Shown here: piece after piece, positions 1-8,539 of the stretch
How the letters are laid out: every line of letters starts with the position of its first letter
Position numbering within the stretch: the stretch's first letter is position 1
DNA from: Photobacterium sp. DA100
GTDB taxonomy: Bacteria > Pseudomonadota > Gammaproteobacteria > Enterobacterales > Vibrionaceae
Length of the DNA: 64,000 bases
Direction: 5' to 3'
NCBI RefSeq assembly: GCF_029223585.1
Contig: NZ_CP119424.1
Coordinates: forward strand, 682,001 to 746,000
Notes under the pieces: model-generated
What the model saw: the letters and a program-made list of their open reading frames with translations, nothing else
The model's database searches: none
What the model was told of the DNA's origin: nothing
Position numbers and translations under genes: made by a program

Positions 1-297
1 TTGTTTAGGAATAAATTGCGGACAAACTCGTCGTTTCATGATGCCTTTGCTATTACTGCGGTCATATGATGATCAAACGAATCAACATTCATGAGATTAA
101 AGTTTAGGTTTAAATATAATAATTAAGTGATGCAATAATTTTATATAATAAATCAATAGTTATATCTATCAAATCTATTAGATAATTTATATTGCACCAC
201 TTACAGGTATAGAACATTATATATCTAGGTTAATTAAGTTTTGATTTAATTAAACTCATCGATGTCTTGTTATTTTAATTTTTTTAATTTTGGTAAT
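1..297. other. AT-rich edge region, no gene assigned
   Basis: The first ~95 bases are open in a + frame (stop near 95) and also in short - frames, so the end of a neighbouring gene may reach in here, but too little is visible to name it. From about 100 to 297 the sequence is very AT-rich and has no convincing ORF. It lies downstream of the leftward porin gene, and no clear hairpin terminator is seen. Confidence 0.4.
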
Positions 298-1404
298 TTA
301 CCAGAAGCTATAATAAATCCGAATTCTTCCACCGGCTTCACTCATATCACTGAAGTTTGCAGACAAGTTAGTACCAGAATCCGTTAAGTTCGAGTAATAT
401 GCACCGACTGCAATCTTTAACCCTTCAAGATCAAATGCTTCTTTAAACTCATAGGAAGAATAGACGGTATCAATTTTAATTTTTCCATCATAAAAATTTG
501 AGCTGGCATCAAAATCATTAATCGCTCGGGCATAGGAGAGACCAAAGTTTTTATAGATTGCATTAATACCTGTTGTTAAGTCTTTTTCATTTAGAGCATC
601 TAAGTAAGCAATGTTACCTTGTAACTGAAAATCATCATTGAAGCGGTAGACAATATGGCCGCCAAAACCTGTTCTGTCTAGCACGTCGCCATCACTCGTT
701 AGGATTGCATCTGAGACTAGGTTCTTTTCCATTGCAAGAGTCGCGGTAAATGATTCATTTTCGTACTTAATTAATGGACGAATAAAGAAGGCATCTTTCT
801 CAGACACAAGCTCTTTACCGTGGTAGGTTCCCTCTGTGAATAAGTTGATCCTATCTCCTAGCATCGCGGCAAGCTCAAAATAAACATTATTATCAAACTG
901 GTTAAAGATCATGAACTGACCACTGTCTGATGCTCGCCCCTGAGCCTCGTTCATCTTGTAGAAATAGGCGCCATTATCATTATAACTATCGTCTGATGTA
1001 TTTCCTGTATGCTCAACAAATGTATCTTGTCCCATCAAATAAACATCAGTGGCTTCAAGTCGACCAACTCGGATATGCCAGCCATCATTTTGTCCTATTT
1101 GAACCCATGAATCATCTATGAAAAGGTTTCCGCTGGTGTCAAACAGGCCATCAATTTTGAAGGAAACATTAAAATTACTATTGACCTGCTCTCCCATCAA
1201 ACTTGCTAGTACGCGGCCGCTCTGATTATAGTTTTCACTTCTATTATTATAAATATGGTCATAATCTTTATAGTTGATATCCATTTCTGCATCACCACCA
1301 AAAGTAAAAGTGGTTCTATCATTAACAATAAAACTGGCAGAGTTAGCATTAAAAGAAATAGCTGAAAGAATAGAGCATACTAGTATTACATTTTTGCGTA
1401 ACAT
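298..1404 (-). CDS. Outer-membrane carbohydrate porin-like beta-barrel
   Basis: Predicted outer-membrane barrel of 368 residues, last gene of the leftward alpha-glucoside transcript. It would let oligosaccharide into the periplasm for the neighbouring ABC system. The start chosen is the second ATG (1404): AGAAGGA sits just before it, and it gives a clean signal peptide (MLRKNVILV... cleaved near ANSA). An ATG 21 bases upstream is in frame but lacks a good Shine-Dalgarno. The mature protein has alternating hydrophobic and polar strands with aromatic girdles and ends in YYSFW, typical of the C-terminal strand read by BamA. It has no obvious similarity to trimeric OmpC/OmpF loops. The substrate is inferred from context only; LamB-like or another sugar-porin family remains possible. 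Confidence 0.75.
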   Translation of the reverse strand: MLRKNVILVCSILSAISFNANSASFIVNDRTTFTFGGDAEMDINYKDYDHIYNNRSENYNQSGRVLASLMGEQVNSNFNVSFKIDGLFDTSGNLFIDDSWVQIGQNDGWHIRVGRLEATDVYLMGQDTFVEHTGNTSDDSYNDNGAYFYKMNEAQGRASDSGQFMIFNQFDNNVYFELAAMLGDRINLFTEGTYHGKELVSEKDAFFIRPLIKYENESFTATLAMEKNLVSDAILTSDGDVLDRTGFGGHIVYRFNDDFQLQGNIAYLDALNEKDLTTGINAIYKNFGLSYARAINDFDASSNFYDGKIKIDTVYSSYEFKEAFDLEGLKIAVGAYYSNLTDSGTNLSANFSDMSEAGGRIRIYYSFW

Positions 1405-1441
1405 GTTAATTCCTTCTGTGTTCATTGGTATATAAGTTGTC

Positions 1442-1462
1442 TAGCAGATGACTTACCTGCTA
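1442..1462 (-). other. Intercistronic hairpin between ATPase and porin genes
   Basis: TAGCAG (1442-1447) and CTGCTA (1457-1462) can pair around nine bases between the ATPase stop and the porin start. No U-run follows on the - strand, so an mRNA-processing or stability role is more likely than termination. The stem is short. Confidence 0.25.
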
Positions 1463-1493
1463 AACAGAAATGATTTATTTGATTTTGTTTTAT

Positions 1494-2582
1494 TTATAGA
1501 AGGTGAATAGATTTTCCACTTTCATCAAATAGATGGAATTTGTTTTTTTCAATTGTTAAGTTGACGATATTGTTACTTGAAATATCTATATCACCACTTA
1601 AATGTATTTTTATATCGTTGTGATTGGCAACTTCACCAAATAAATAAGTACTGCCACCTAGACGCTCTGAAGAGGTTGGAGTGAATTGCAGCCCTGATGA
1701 TGCGTCTGTACCCATTGTGATATCTTCTGGACGAATACCAACTTCGACGGGCATTCCAATCTTTAAGCCTGAATTGGATGGTGGTAGCTCTAGGGATTGA
1801 CCGTCACTGAGTGTAACAACCGTCATACTAGAATCACTTTGCTGGACAGTGGCTTTGATAAAATTCATCTTCGGCGAGCCAATAAAGCCTGCAACAAATC
1901 GATTTTTTGGGGATTTGTATAGTTCGATTGGTGAGCCAACTTGCTCAATACGGCCTTGGTTTAGGACAACAATCTTATCCGCTAATGTCATCGCTTCAAC
2001 CTGATCATGAGTGACATAAATCATCGTGCGCTTTAGTTTGCGGTGTAGTTCAGCTATCTGTCGGCGCATTTCTACTCGTAATTCTGCGTCTAAGTTAGAT
2101 AGTGGTTCATCAAATAGGAAAACATTGGGATCCCTTATAATGGCGCGCCCGATTGCTACACGTTGACGCTGACCTCCAGACAGTGCTTTAGGTTTCCGGT
2201 GCAAGAGGTTCTCCAGTTGAAGTATGGCTGCAACTTCATTGACCCTACGTTCAATTTCAGCTTTGTCTTTCCCGTGCATTTTCAGCGCAAACCCAATATT
2301 GTCTTTGACCGTCATATGGGGATACAACGCATAGGATTGAAACACCATGGCAACCCCTCTTTCAGAAGGGGCAACCTCATTCATGACCTGTTGATTAATC
2401 TGCAATGTACCATCTGAAATAGACTCTAGCCCTGCTATCATCCTAAGTAGTGTTGATTTACCACATCCTGATGGCCCAACAAACACTACAAATTCGCCAT
2501 TTGATATATCGAGATCAACTCCGTGTATGGTCTGGGTATCACCGTATTTTTTGAATATACCGTTTAAATTTATGTCTACCAC
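1494..2582 (-). CDS. Sugar ABC transporter ATP-binding protein, MalK/UgpC family
   Basis: Cytoplasmic ATPase (362 residues) that energises a family-1 carbohydrate ABC importer. Visible are Walker A GPSGCGKST (about residues 38-46), signature LSGGQRQRVAIGRA (about 134-147), Walker B VFLFDEPLSNLDAELR (about 155-170), the H-loop VTHDQ, and a C-terminal TOBE/regulatory region from about 235. The GTG start at 2582 is supported by AAGGA seven bases upstream. No other ATPase for sugars is encoded near the two permeases at 5618-7295, so this gene on the divergent transcript almost certainly serves them. MsmK/UgpC-type ATPases can serve more than one transporter, so sharing is possible. Confidence 0.9.
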   Translation of the reverse strand: MVDINLNGIFKKYGDTQTIHGVDLDISNGEFVVFVGPSGCGKSTLLRMIAGLESISDGTLQINQQVMNEVAPSERGVAMVFQSYALYPHMTVKDNIGFALKMHGKDKAEIERRVNEVAAILQLENLLHRKPKALSGGQRQRVAIGRAIIRDPNVFLFDEPLSNLDAELRVEMRRQIAELHRKLKRTMIYVTHDQVEAMTLADKIVVLNQGRIEQVGSPIELYKSPKNRFVAGFIGSPKMNFIKATVQQSDSSMTVVTLSDGQSLELPPSNSGLKIGMPVEVGIRPEDITMGTDASSGLQFTPTSSERLGGSTYLFGEVANHNDIKIHLSGDIDISSNNIVNLTIEKNKFHLFDESGKSIHLL

Positions 2583-2604
2583 GATGTGATCCTTTTTCCG
2601 GGGC

Positions 2605-2628
2605 GCTGCCTTCTGCTGTGAAGGCAGC
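2605..2628 (-). other. Intercistronic stem-loop
   Basis: Perfect 9-bp stem GCTGCCTTC / GAAGGCAGC with a 6-base loop, in the 59-base gap between the GH13 stop and the ATPase start. No U-run follows, so it looks like an mRNA stabiliser or processing site that would separate expression of glycosidase and ATPase. Confidence 0.45.
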
Positions 2629-2641
2629 TACATATAAATAG

Positions 2642-4285
2642 TTACTTAGCGCGAATTACGAATGATTCGTATGGTTTCAGGCTTAAGTGGTTTGATAGTT
2701 CCCAAATATCTGAATAGTTCGAGATAACGGGCTCACCACTAAAATGAGCTATTTCCTCTGGCAGACTTAGGTCAACATGCTTGTCAGAGAAGTTGGACAC
2801 GACAAGTAAGGTGTCACCCTCGAGCGTGCGCTTGAAACAGAAAACGTCGTTGTGGTCTTCTAAGTAAGGGATAAACTCACCGTAGACTATCGTAGGGATA
2901 GATTTTCGAAGCTGAATGAGTTGCTTATAGTGGAAAAAGATAGAATCAGCGTCATTGAGAGCCGCTAGCGCATTGATACTCTTGTAATTTGGGTTGACTG
3001 CCAGCCACGGTTCACCTGTGGTAAATCCTGCGTGTGATTCATCTGACCATTGCATTGGTGTACGAGCATTATCACGGCTGTTTTCATGCAGAGCCAGCAT
3101 CATGTCATCGATGGAAGTGCCGCTTTGTGTACGATCTTTGTAAAAGTTAAGCGTCTCTATATCTTGATAATCATCGATACTCTCAAATTTTACATTAGTC
3201 ATGCCAAGCTCTTCTCCCTGATAGATATAGGGAGTGCCTTTCATCATATGAAGAGTTGTTGCTAGCATTTTGGCTGATTCAATGCGGTATTGTTGGTCAC
3301 AGCCAAATTTTGAAACAGCGCGGGGCAGATCGTGATTGTTCCAGAATAAAGAGTTCCAACCATTGTCGGCCAGTTCAACTTGCCACTTTGTAAGGATCTT
3401 TTTGAAGGCAGGCAGATCTAATGGAACAGGTCTCCACTTATCTTCACCATCGCCCCACGTAAGGGTGATATGCTCAAATTGGAATACCATCGAGAGCTCA
3501 TCACGTGAAGGGTTACTATAAAGTTTAGCGATCTCAGGTGTTGCTCCCCACGTCTCACCGACGGTCAGTAGGTCTTTGTCTCCAAACGTCGCCTTGTTCA
3601 TCTCCTTAAGCATTGGGTGTAGATCTTTACCGTTGCCAGTAATTAAGTTATCTACATCCTTGGCAATGAGGTCAATGACATCGAGACGGAAGCCTCCAAC
3701 GCCTTGATCAATCCACCAGTTCATCATATCAAATACTTTTTGACGAACTTGGCTGTTTTGCCAGTTAAGATCGGGTTGGCGCTTTGAGAATAGGTGTAGA
3801 TAGTACTCCCCTGATTCTTCATCCAGTTCCCAGGCGCTACCAGAAAAGATCGAGGTCAGTTCATTAGGGGGATTACCGTGTTCGTCTGGTTTTCGCCAGA
3901 TATAAAAATCACGGTAAGCGTTATCCTTCGACTTACGTGCTTCGATAAACCAAGGGTGTTCATCAGAAGTGTGGTTGACCACAAGATCCATAACGATACG
4001 GATGTTACGTGCTTTGGCCTCTTCTAGCAATTTCTGCATATCAGCCATGGTGCCGAACTCATCTGCAATATTGCAGTAATCAGAGATGTCGTAACCGTTA
4101 TCATCCATCGGTGATTGATAAACTGGGGATAGCCAGATGACGTCTATACCAAGGTTTTGTAAATAATCCAATTTACTGATAATGCCAGGAATATCACCAA
4201 TACCATCACCGTTGGTATCGCAAAAGCTTCGCGGGTAAATTTGGTACACAACAGAGTTGTGCCACCATTTAGTCATCTTTTCCAC
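2642..4285 (-). CDS. GH13 alpha-1,6-glucosidase (oligo-1,6-/dextran glucosidase type)
   Basis: Cytoplasmic exo-alpha-glucosidase of 547 residues; no signal peptide. The (beta/alpha)8 motifs of GH13 are all present: DLVVNHTSDEHPWF, GFRLDVI with nucleophile D202, VGETWG with acid/base E244, and NNHD with D319. The residue after the nucleophile is valine (V203), the position that in oligo-1,6-glucosidase and dextran glucosidase gives alpha-1,6 preference, while maltases carry alanine or threonine. The GETWGATPE stretch resembles streptococcal DexB. It is first in a leftward transcript with ATPase and porin and diverges from the LysR gene. The GTG start is supported by GGGAGAA six bases upstream. 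A trehalose-6-phosphate hydrolase is less likely because there is no PTS gene nearby. Confidence 0.88.
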   Translation of the reverse strand: MEKMTKWWHNSVVYQIYPRSFCDTNGDGIGDIPGIISKLDYLQNLGIDVIWLSPVYQSPMDDNGYDISDYCNIADEFGTMADMQKLLEEAKARNIRIVMDLVVNHTSDEHPWFIEARKSKDNAYRDFYIWRKPDEHGNPPNELTSIFSGSAWELDEESGEYYLHLFSKRQPDLNWQNSQVRQKVFDMMNWWIDQGVGGFRLDVIDLIAKDVDNLITGNGKDLHPMLKEMNKATFGDKDLLTVGETWGATPEIAKLYSNPSRDELSMVFQFEHITLTWGDGEDKWRPVPLDLPAFKKILTKWQVELADNGWNSLFWNNHDLPRAVSKFGCDQQYRIESAKMLATTLHMMKGTPYIYQGEELGMTNVKFESIDDYQDIETLNFYKDRTQSGTSIDDMMLALHENSRDNARTPMQWSDESHAGFTTGEPWLAVNPNYKSINALAALNDADSIFFHYKQLIQLRKSIPTIVYGEFIPYLEDHNDVFCFKRTLEGDTLLVVSNFSDKHVDLSLPEEIAHFSGEPVISNYSDIWELSNHLSLKPYESFVIRAK

Positions 4286-4396
4286 TTGGTTCTCCCAAAA
4301 ATAAAATCAAAAATGTGTGAGTTAAGTGTCACAGTGTTAGCCAGTGCGGACATAATAATCTTGAGAGACCTATGTGGGAAATAAACCCCATAACCC

Positions 4397-4421
4397 ATGA
4401 TATTAAAATTCTTAATATCAT
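4397..4421. promoter_or_regulatory. 25-bp palindrome, candidate LysR operator
   Basis: Ten-base arms ATGATATTAA (4397-4406) and TTAATATCAT (4412-4421) flank AATTC. The core fits the T-N11-A pattern of LysR boxes. It lies between the divergent GH13 and lysR genes, where a LysR protein normally binds. Function is inferred. Confidence 0.5.
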
Positions 4422-4431
4422 AATTTCGTTT

Positions 4432-4447
4432 TGTGATCATATTCACA
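4432..4447. promoter_or_regulatory. CRP (cAMP receptor protein) binding site
   Basis: TGTGATCATATTCACA carries both exact half-sites TGTGA and TCACA with the canonical 6-base spacing. It is 147 bases upstream of the GH13 start and 74 bases upstream of the LysR start, so one site could give catabolite control of both divergent transcripts. Confidence 0.7.
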
Positions 4448-4520
4448 GATGATGCGACTTTCAATATTTTGGGAGAATTCATCTGTATGATGTCGGTCAC
4501 AAACAATATTAGGAGCACAA

Positions 4521-5423
4521 ATGAACAAGTTATATAGTCATTTTATCCTTGTTGCACAAATGAAAAATATGAGCAAAGCAGCAGAGGTATTAGGGGTTAG
4601 CCAGCCGACATTAAGCCTTAATTTAAAGAAATTAGAAGCACAATTTGACGTTAATCTTTTTGTCCGACGCTCTAAAGGAATTGAGTTATCTGAATATGGT
4701 GAACTGTTATATGAAGAAGCCATGCAGATACAGCGCCAGGAAACAAATTTGCAAACAAGAATGACCAAACTAAAAGCCCGTAATCTTGATCAATTAAAAA
4801 TTGGAACTGGTGATGTTTGGTGGGAGCTCTTTCTCAAAGAAGCCGTAGCTCGTTTTTGCCGAAAACACCCAGCCGTGGCAATCAATTGTGCCTTTGGTAA
4901 TCACCTCAAGTTAATGGATATGTTGATTCAAGGTGAGGTTGACATGTTTATAGGTCATGAAATCAAGGGGTTATCTAGGAAGTGTAATGTTCAGTTCATG
5001 CCGCTAGTTCAAGATAAAGAAGCTTTTTTTGTCAGTAAATTTCACCCGTTGACACTGAAGCAGAAGGTCACCTCTGATGATATGTATGATTATCCTATGG
5101 TGTGCGTTACTCCAGATAGCCAACGCTACAACCATTTACTGGAAGACTCTCAACCCAAGCGAAATGATATGGAAGAAAAGAGTGCGTCTGAACGAATTCT
5201 ATATGAGATTGAGTCTTTGCAAGCAAGTATTGACATGCTTAATATCACTAATGCGATCATGCCTTATGCCTCTCATATTCAGGGCTATCTTGAGAACTGT
5301 AACTTAGTGGCTTTAGATGTTGTTGATCTAGAACTAATCAGTACGATTGGGATCTATATTCGCAATGGTGAAATAGACGCAAAAACTCGCGACATCATCA
5401 ATGAAATCCCCAATTTGGTATAA
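4521..5423 (+). CDS. LysR-family transcriptional regulator of the alpha-glucoside locus
   Basis: DNA-binding regulator, 300 residues, the usual LysR length. The N-terminal winged helix-turn-helix is clear (NMSKAAEVLGVSQPTLSLNL, about residues 14-33), followed by the linker helix and a periplasmic-binding-protein-like effector domain (about 88-295). The start follows AGGAG by five bases. It diverges from the GH13-ATPase-porin transcript and precedes the permease-GH31 operon, so it very likely controls both. Candidate operators are the palindrome at 4397-4421 and the T-N11-A box at 5538-5556. The effector is unknown. LysR control of a sugar ABC/glycosidase locus is less common than LacI or ROK control. 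Confidence 0.9.
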   Translation: MNKLYSHFILVAQMKNMSKAAEVLGVSQPTLSLNLKKLEAQFDVNLFVRRSKGIELSEYGELLYEEAMQIQRQETNLQTRMTKLKARNLDQLKIGTGDVWWELFLKEAVARFCRKHPAVAINCAFGNHLKLMDMLIQGEVDMFIGHEIKGLSRKCNVQFMPLVQDKEAFFVSKFHPLTLKQKVTSDDMYDYPMVCVTPDSQRYNHLLEDSQPKRNDMEEKSASERILYEIESLQASIDMLNITNAIMPYASHIQGYLENCNLVALDVVDLELISTIGIYIRNGEIDAKTRDIINEIPNLV

Positions 5424-5537
5424 TTAAATTGCTCGTAAAGTGGGAAAATATGAGACCAAAATCACCATATTGATTTTCAGGTATAGACATTAAAATTATT
5501 TATACCGTAGTCTCCAAATCTGAAAGCCTTGAGTTAG

Positions 5538-5556
5538 ATTTGAGCTTAGCTCAAAT
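5538..5556. promoter_or_regulatory. LysR-type box upstream of the ABC/glycosidase operon
   Basis: ATTTGAGCTTAGCTCAAAT is a perfect inverted repeat of 9-base arms around one T. It contains T-N11-A within the dyad, the classic LysR recognition pattern. It lies 62-80 bases upstream of the first permease start, the usual position for an activator site. Confidence 0.6.
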
Positions 5557-5617
5557 ATCGTTTGCAGTGTTAGCCCGTTGCATATGGTATTGCAAAATTT
5601 AACTTCACTGAGGCTCT

Positions 5618-6493
5618 ATGAATTTTTACTCGAAAAAAGTTATCTTGCTTTTTTTGCTGCCTTCCTTCATTGGGATAGTGGTCTTTAAGATCGTTTCCAT
5701 GCTGGTGGCAGTAGGTATCTCGTTTACAGACTGGAATCTGCTAGGGGCGCCAGATTTTGTCGGGCTATCAAATTACAAGCGGATCCTACATGATCAAAAT
5801 ATCCACCTAGCACTCAAAAATACCTTCTATTTCATCATTGGGTACATTCCATTTGTTATCGCCATTGGCTTAGGGTTAGCGTGTCTACTTAATCGTGCAC
5901 TGAAAGGTGTATTTGTGTTTAGAGGCATTTTCTTCCTATCAGTCATAGCCTCTTGGGTGGCTGTCTCTGTCATTTTTAAAGGGCTTTTTAATACCGAATT
6001 GGGCTTGATCAATCAAATCTTCAACTTCTTTGGTCTTGCGGGTCCTGGCTGGCTGCAAGATCCCAATTTCACCATGAAGGCTATTGTCACTGCGAGTGTA
6101 TGGAAGGATGCCGGGTTTATAGCTGTTATCTTCTTGGGAGGGCTTCAATCGATCTCTAAAGATGTCTATGAAGCGGCAAAATTAGATGGGATTAAATCCT
6201 CACAGCAATTTCGCTACATAACCCTGCCTCTACTGTCGCCGACATTGTTCTATGCGTTGATGATATCCGTCATCAGCTCTTTCCAGGTCTTTGATCAGGT
6301 CAACATTATGACCGCAAACGAGCCGAGTGCCCAACTTCTGCCTGTAATGGTGACAGAAATCTACAAGCACAGTTTCCGCTATATGGATATGGGTTATGCA
6401 ACAGCACTTTCGTTTATGTTGTTCGTGATTATTCTATTTGTCACTTTTGTAATGAATAAGCTTCAGGCTAAGTGGGTGACTTATGAAAGCTAA
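5618..6493 (+). CDS. Sugar ABC transporter permease, MalF/UgpA type
   Basis: Inner-membrane permease subunit of 291 residues with six predicted membrane helices, the first at about 8-30. The cytoplasmic EAA loop that contacts the ATPase reads YEAAKLDGIKSSQQFRYITL (about 187-206). This is the conserved EAA-x3-G motif. The start follows GAGG at short distance. The next permease gene overlaps its end by 11 bases, showing translational coupling. Together with the second permease, the binding lipoprotein and the ATPase at 1494-2582 it forms a complete CUT1-family oligosaccharide importer. Confidence 0.9.
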   Translation: MNFYSKKVILLFLLPSFIGIVVFKIVSMLVAVGISFTDWNLLGAPDFVGLSNYKRILHDQNIHLALKNTFYFIIGYIPFVIAIGLGLACLLNRALKGVFVFRGIFFLSVIASWVAVSVIFKGLFNTELGLINQIFNFFGLAGPGWLQDPNFTMKAIVTASVWKDAGFIAVIFLGGLQSISKDVYEAAKLDGIKSSQQFRYITLPLLSPTLFYALMISVISSFQVFDQVNIMTANEPSAQLLPVMVTEIYKHSFRYMDMGYATALSFMLFVIILFVTFVMNKLQAKWVTYES

Positions 6494-7295
6494 TAATACA
6501 TTAAACTATACATTTTTATCCTTAGGTGCTGTCATTATTATTGTCCCTTTCCTTTGGATGGTGGCGATTTCTGTGAGTTCTACGCACACAGTATCAAGCT
6601 TGGATGTAGGGCAGTTTTTTAAGAGCCTCCATTTCAGTAGCTTTAGTAAGCTATTTTTAGAGTATAGTGTTTCAATCTATATTATAAATAGTTTCATTGT
6701 TTCACTTTTTTCCACATTAGGGCAGGTTATCTTATGTGCCCTTTCTGGATATATCTTTGCCAGGGCCGAATTTAAATACAAAAACATTATTTTTATCGTT
6801 TATTTAGCAACGATGATGATGCCTGTACAAGCAACGATAATCCCACAATATATTTTAGTAAGTAAAATGGGGCTGACTAACACCTATTTAGGGTTAATTA
6901 TTCCTGGGCTATTTGCTGCTTTTGGCACATTTCTGATGAAACAGCATTTCTCATCGATACCCAAAGCGATAGAGGAGGCCGCTATTCTTGATGGCATTCC
7001 GCCATTAAAGATCTTCTTTTATATTATGCTGCCTCTTGTGAAACCTGGTCTAGCAGTACTGACAGTGATGAGTTTCATGGCTAGCTGGAATGATTACCTT
7101 TGGCCACTGATGGTTGCTTCAGATCAAGGACATACCACCTTGCCTTTGTTTCTTGCTCAGCTACAGGGAGCCTGGTATGTCGATTACTCCGTGTTAATGG
7201 CAGGCACGCTCATTTCGGTCATTCCTATTCTGATTGTTTATTTATCTGCGCAAAAGCACTTTATACAGAGTGTTGCTAGTGTGGGAGTAAAGTAA
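6483..7295 (+). CDS. Sugar ABC transporter permease, MalG/UgpE type
   Basis: Second membrane subunit, 270 residues, six predicted helices. The EAA loop reads IEEAAILDGIPPLKIFFYIM (about 160-179). The family motif near the C-terminus, with WNDYLWPLMV, is also present. The gene begins inside the end of the preceding permease and is followed one base after its stop by the binding-protein gene, so the three are one translational unit. The protein ends FIQSVASVGVK, close to the usual FVRGLTAGAVKG ending of this subunit. It pairs with the MalF-like subunit to form the channel. Confidence 0.9.
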   Translation: MKANNTLNYTFLSLGAVIIIVPFLWMVAISVSSTHTVSSLDVGQFFKSLHFSSFSKLFLEYSVSIYIINSFIVSLFSTLGQVILCALSGYIFARAEFKYKNIIFIVYLATMMMPVQATIIPQYILVSKMGLTNTYLGLIIPGLFAAFGTFLMKQHFSSIPKAIEEAAILDGIPPLKIFFYIMLPLVKPGLAVLTVMSFMASWNDYLWPLMVASDQGHTTLPLFLAQLQGAWYVDYSVLMAGTLISVIPILIVYLSAQKHFIQSVASVGVK

Positions 7296-7296
7296 A

Positions 7297-8535
7297 ATGA
7301 ATAAATTAACGCAACTAATCGTAGTATTGTTTTTTTTCATCTTCTCTTTGACTGGGTGTGAACAAAAACAGGATGACGGAATTATTACATTGACGATGGC
7401 AATGTATACACCGGGCGGTGGTCATCAGAAGACAATGGATGAAATAATAGAAAGATTTCATCAGCATCACCCTAATATTCGGGTCCAATATGAGTTATCT
7501 GGGTTTGATAGTTATTTTACAAAGATAAAAACACAAGCTGCTAGTGGAACTCTGCCAGATCTCTTTGAATTGAATTTTGAAAACTTTGCCATGTTTTCTC
7601 ACGGCGGTGTACTACTCGATCTGAGTGATTATGCCCAAAAGGATGGGATCAGCTCTGAGGTAATGCTGGGTGATAATTTTAATAACTTTGTGTATCAAGA
7701 CCGTTTATATGCTCTAACCAGCAAGGTTTCTACGGTATTAACTTTTTATAATAAAGAGCTTTTTGAACGTCATGGTTTAGCTTACCCAGATGAACACTGG
7801 ACTTGGGATGATGAAATTTCAATGGGGCAAGCTATTACCGATGGACGTGTTTACGGCTCATATGCGCCTGTTACTTTCAATGAAATGTATAAGGTTATTG
7901 CTCAAAATGGTGGTCGTTTCTTTGATGAAGATGGCAATCCAGACATTGATTCTGAGCAAAATATTGAAGCGGTCAAATACATGATTGATAAGGTACTTGA
8001 GTACCGCATTCAACCAAGCCCTGGCGTGATGAGCGGACAATCTCCAGAAGATATGTTCATGAACGGTGAGATAGCTATGCTTAGTACCGGTACATGGATG
8101 TTTGGATTGTTTGAACAAGCTGATTTTGAATGGGATGTCGTCCCTAATGCTGTTCATACTCACAATGCACAACACGTGTTTGCTGATGCTATTGCTGCGT
8201 CTAACCGCACAAATCATCCAGAGGCGGCTTGGCAGTTTATTAAATTCTTTACTTCCTCGCCTGAGGTCGCTGAGTTGCGAGTACAAAGGAATTGGGATTT
8301 AGCTGCATTAGATAATGAAACCAGCCGTACGCAATTTTTGGAACAAAAAACTCCCGCAAACCGCCAGGCTGTCTTTACTGCATTAGATCATGGCGTTATG
8401 CCGCCACTGACACCGCGATTTGTCCAACTCGCTGACATTATTGATCGTGAGTTGAGCCTAGTCCTACTAGGCAAAAAAAATGTCGATGAAGCCTTATCAC
8501 AGGCACAACAAGAAATGAGCAATATTGTAGGGTAA
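7297..8535 (+). CDS. Family-1 extracellular sugar-binding lipoprotein
   Basis: Periplasmic substrate-binding component, 412 residues. An N-terminal signal with lipobox SLTGC gives lipidation at Cys21; the following Glu does not force inner-membrane retention by the E. coli rule (that needs Asp). The mature part has the bilobal SBP family-1 pattern: a first lobe beginning ITLTMAMYTPGGG, FDSYFTKIKTQAASGTLPDL (a segment typical of the family) and a GEIAMLSTGTWM segment in the second lobe. It sits between permeases and the cytoplasmic glycosidases and presumably binds an alpha-linked gluco-oligosaccharide. A lipid anchor is unusual for Gram-negative sugar binding proteins, which are mostly free in the periplasm. 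Confidence 0.9.
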   Translation: MNKLTQLIVVLFFFIFSLTGCEQKQDDGIITLTMAMYTPGGGHQKTMDEIIERFHQHHPNIRVQYELSGFDSYFTKIKTQAASGTLPDLFELNFENFAMFSHGGVLLDLSDYAQKDGISSEVMLGDNFNNFVYQDRLYALTSKVSTVLTFYNKELFERHGLAYPDEHWTWDDEISMGQAITDGRVYGSYAPVTFNEMYKVIAQNGGRFFDEDGNPDIDSEQNIEAVKYMIDKVLEYRIQPSPGVMSGQSPEDMFMNGEIAMLSTGTWMFGLFEQADFEWDVVPNAVHTHNAQHVFADAIAASNRTNHPEAAWQFIKFFTSSPEVAELRVQRNWDLAALDNETSRTQFLEQKTPANRQAVFTALDHGVMPPLTPRFVQLADIIDRELSLVLLGKKNVDEALSQAQQEMSNIVG

Positions 8536-8539
8536 TAAA

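Noticed and set aside
4316..4333. TGTGA and TCACA halves near the GH13 start
   Set aside because: Spacing is eight bases, not six, so it is a poor CRP site compared with 4432-4447.
4273..4518. Leftward open frame of 81 codons in the divergent promoter
   Set aside because: It overlaps the GH13 start region and contains the CRP site and palindrome; no usable start signal.
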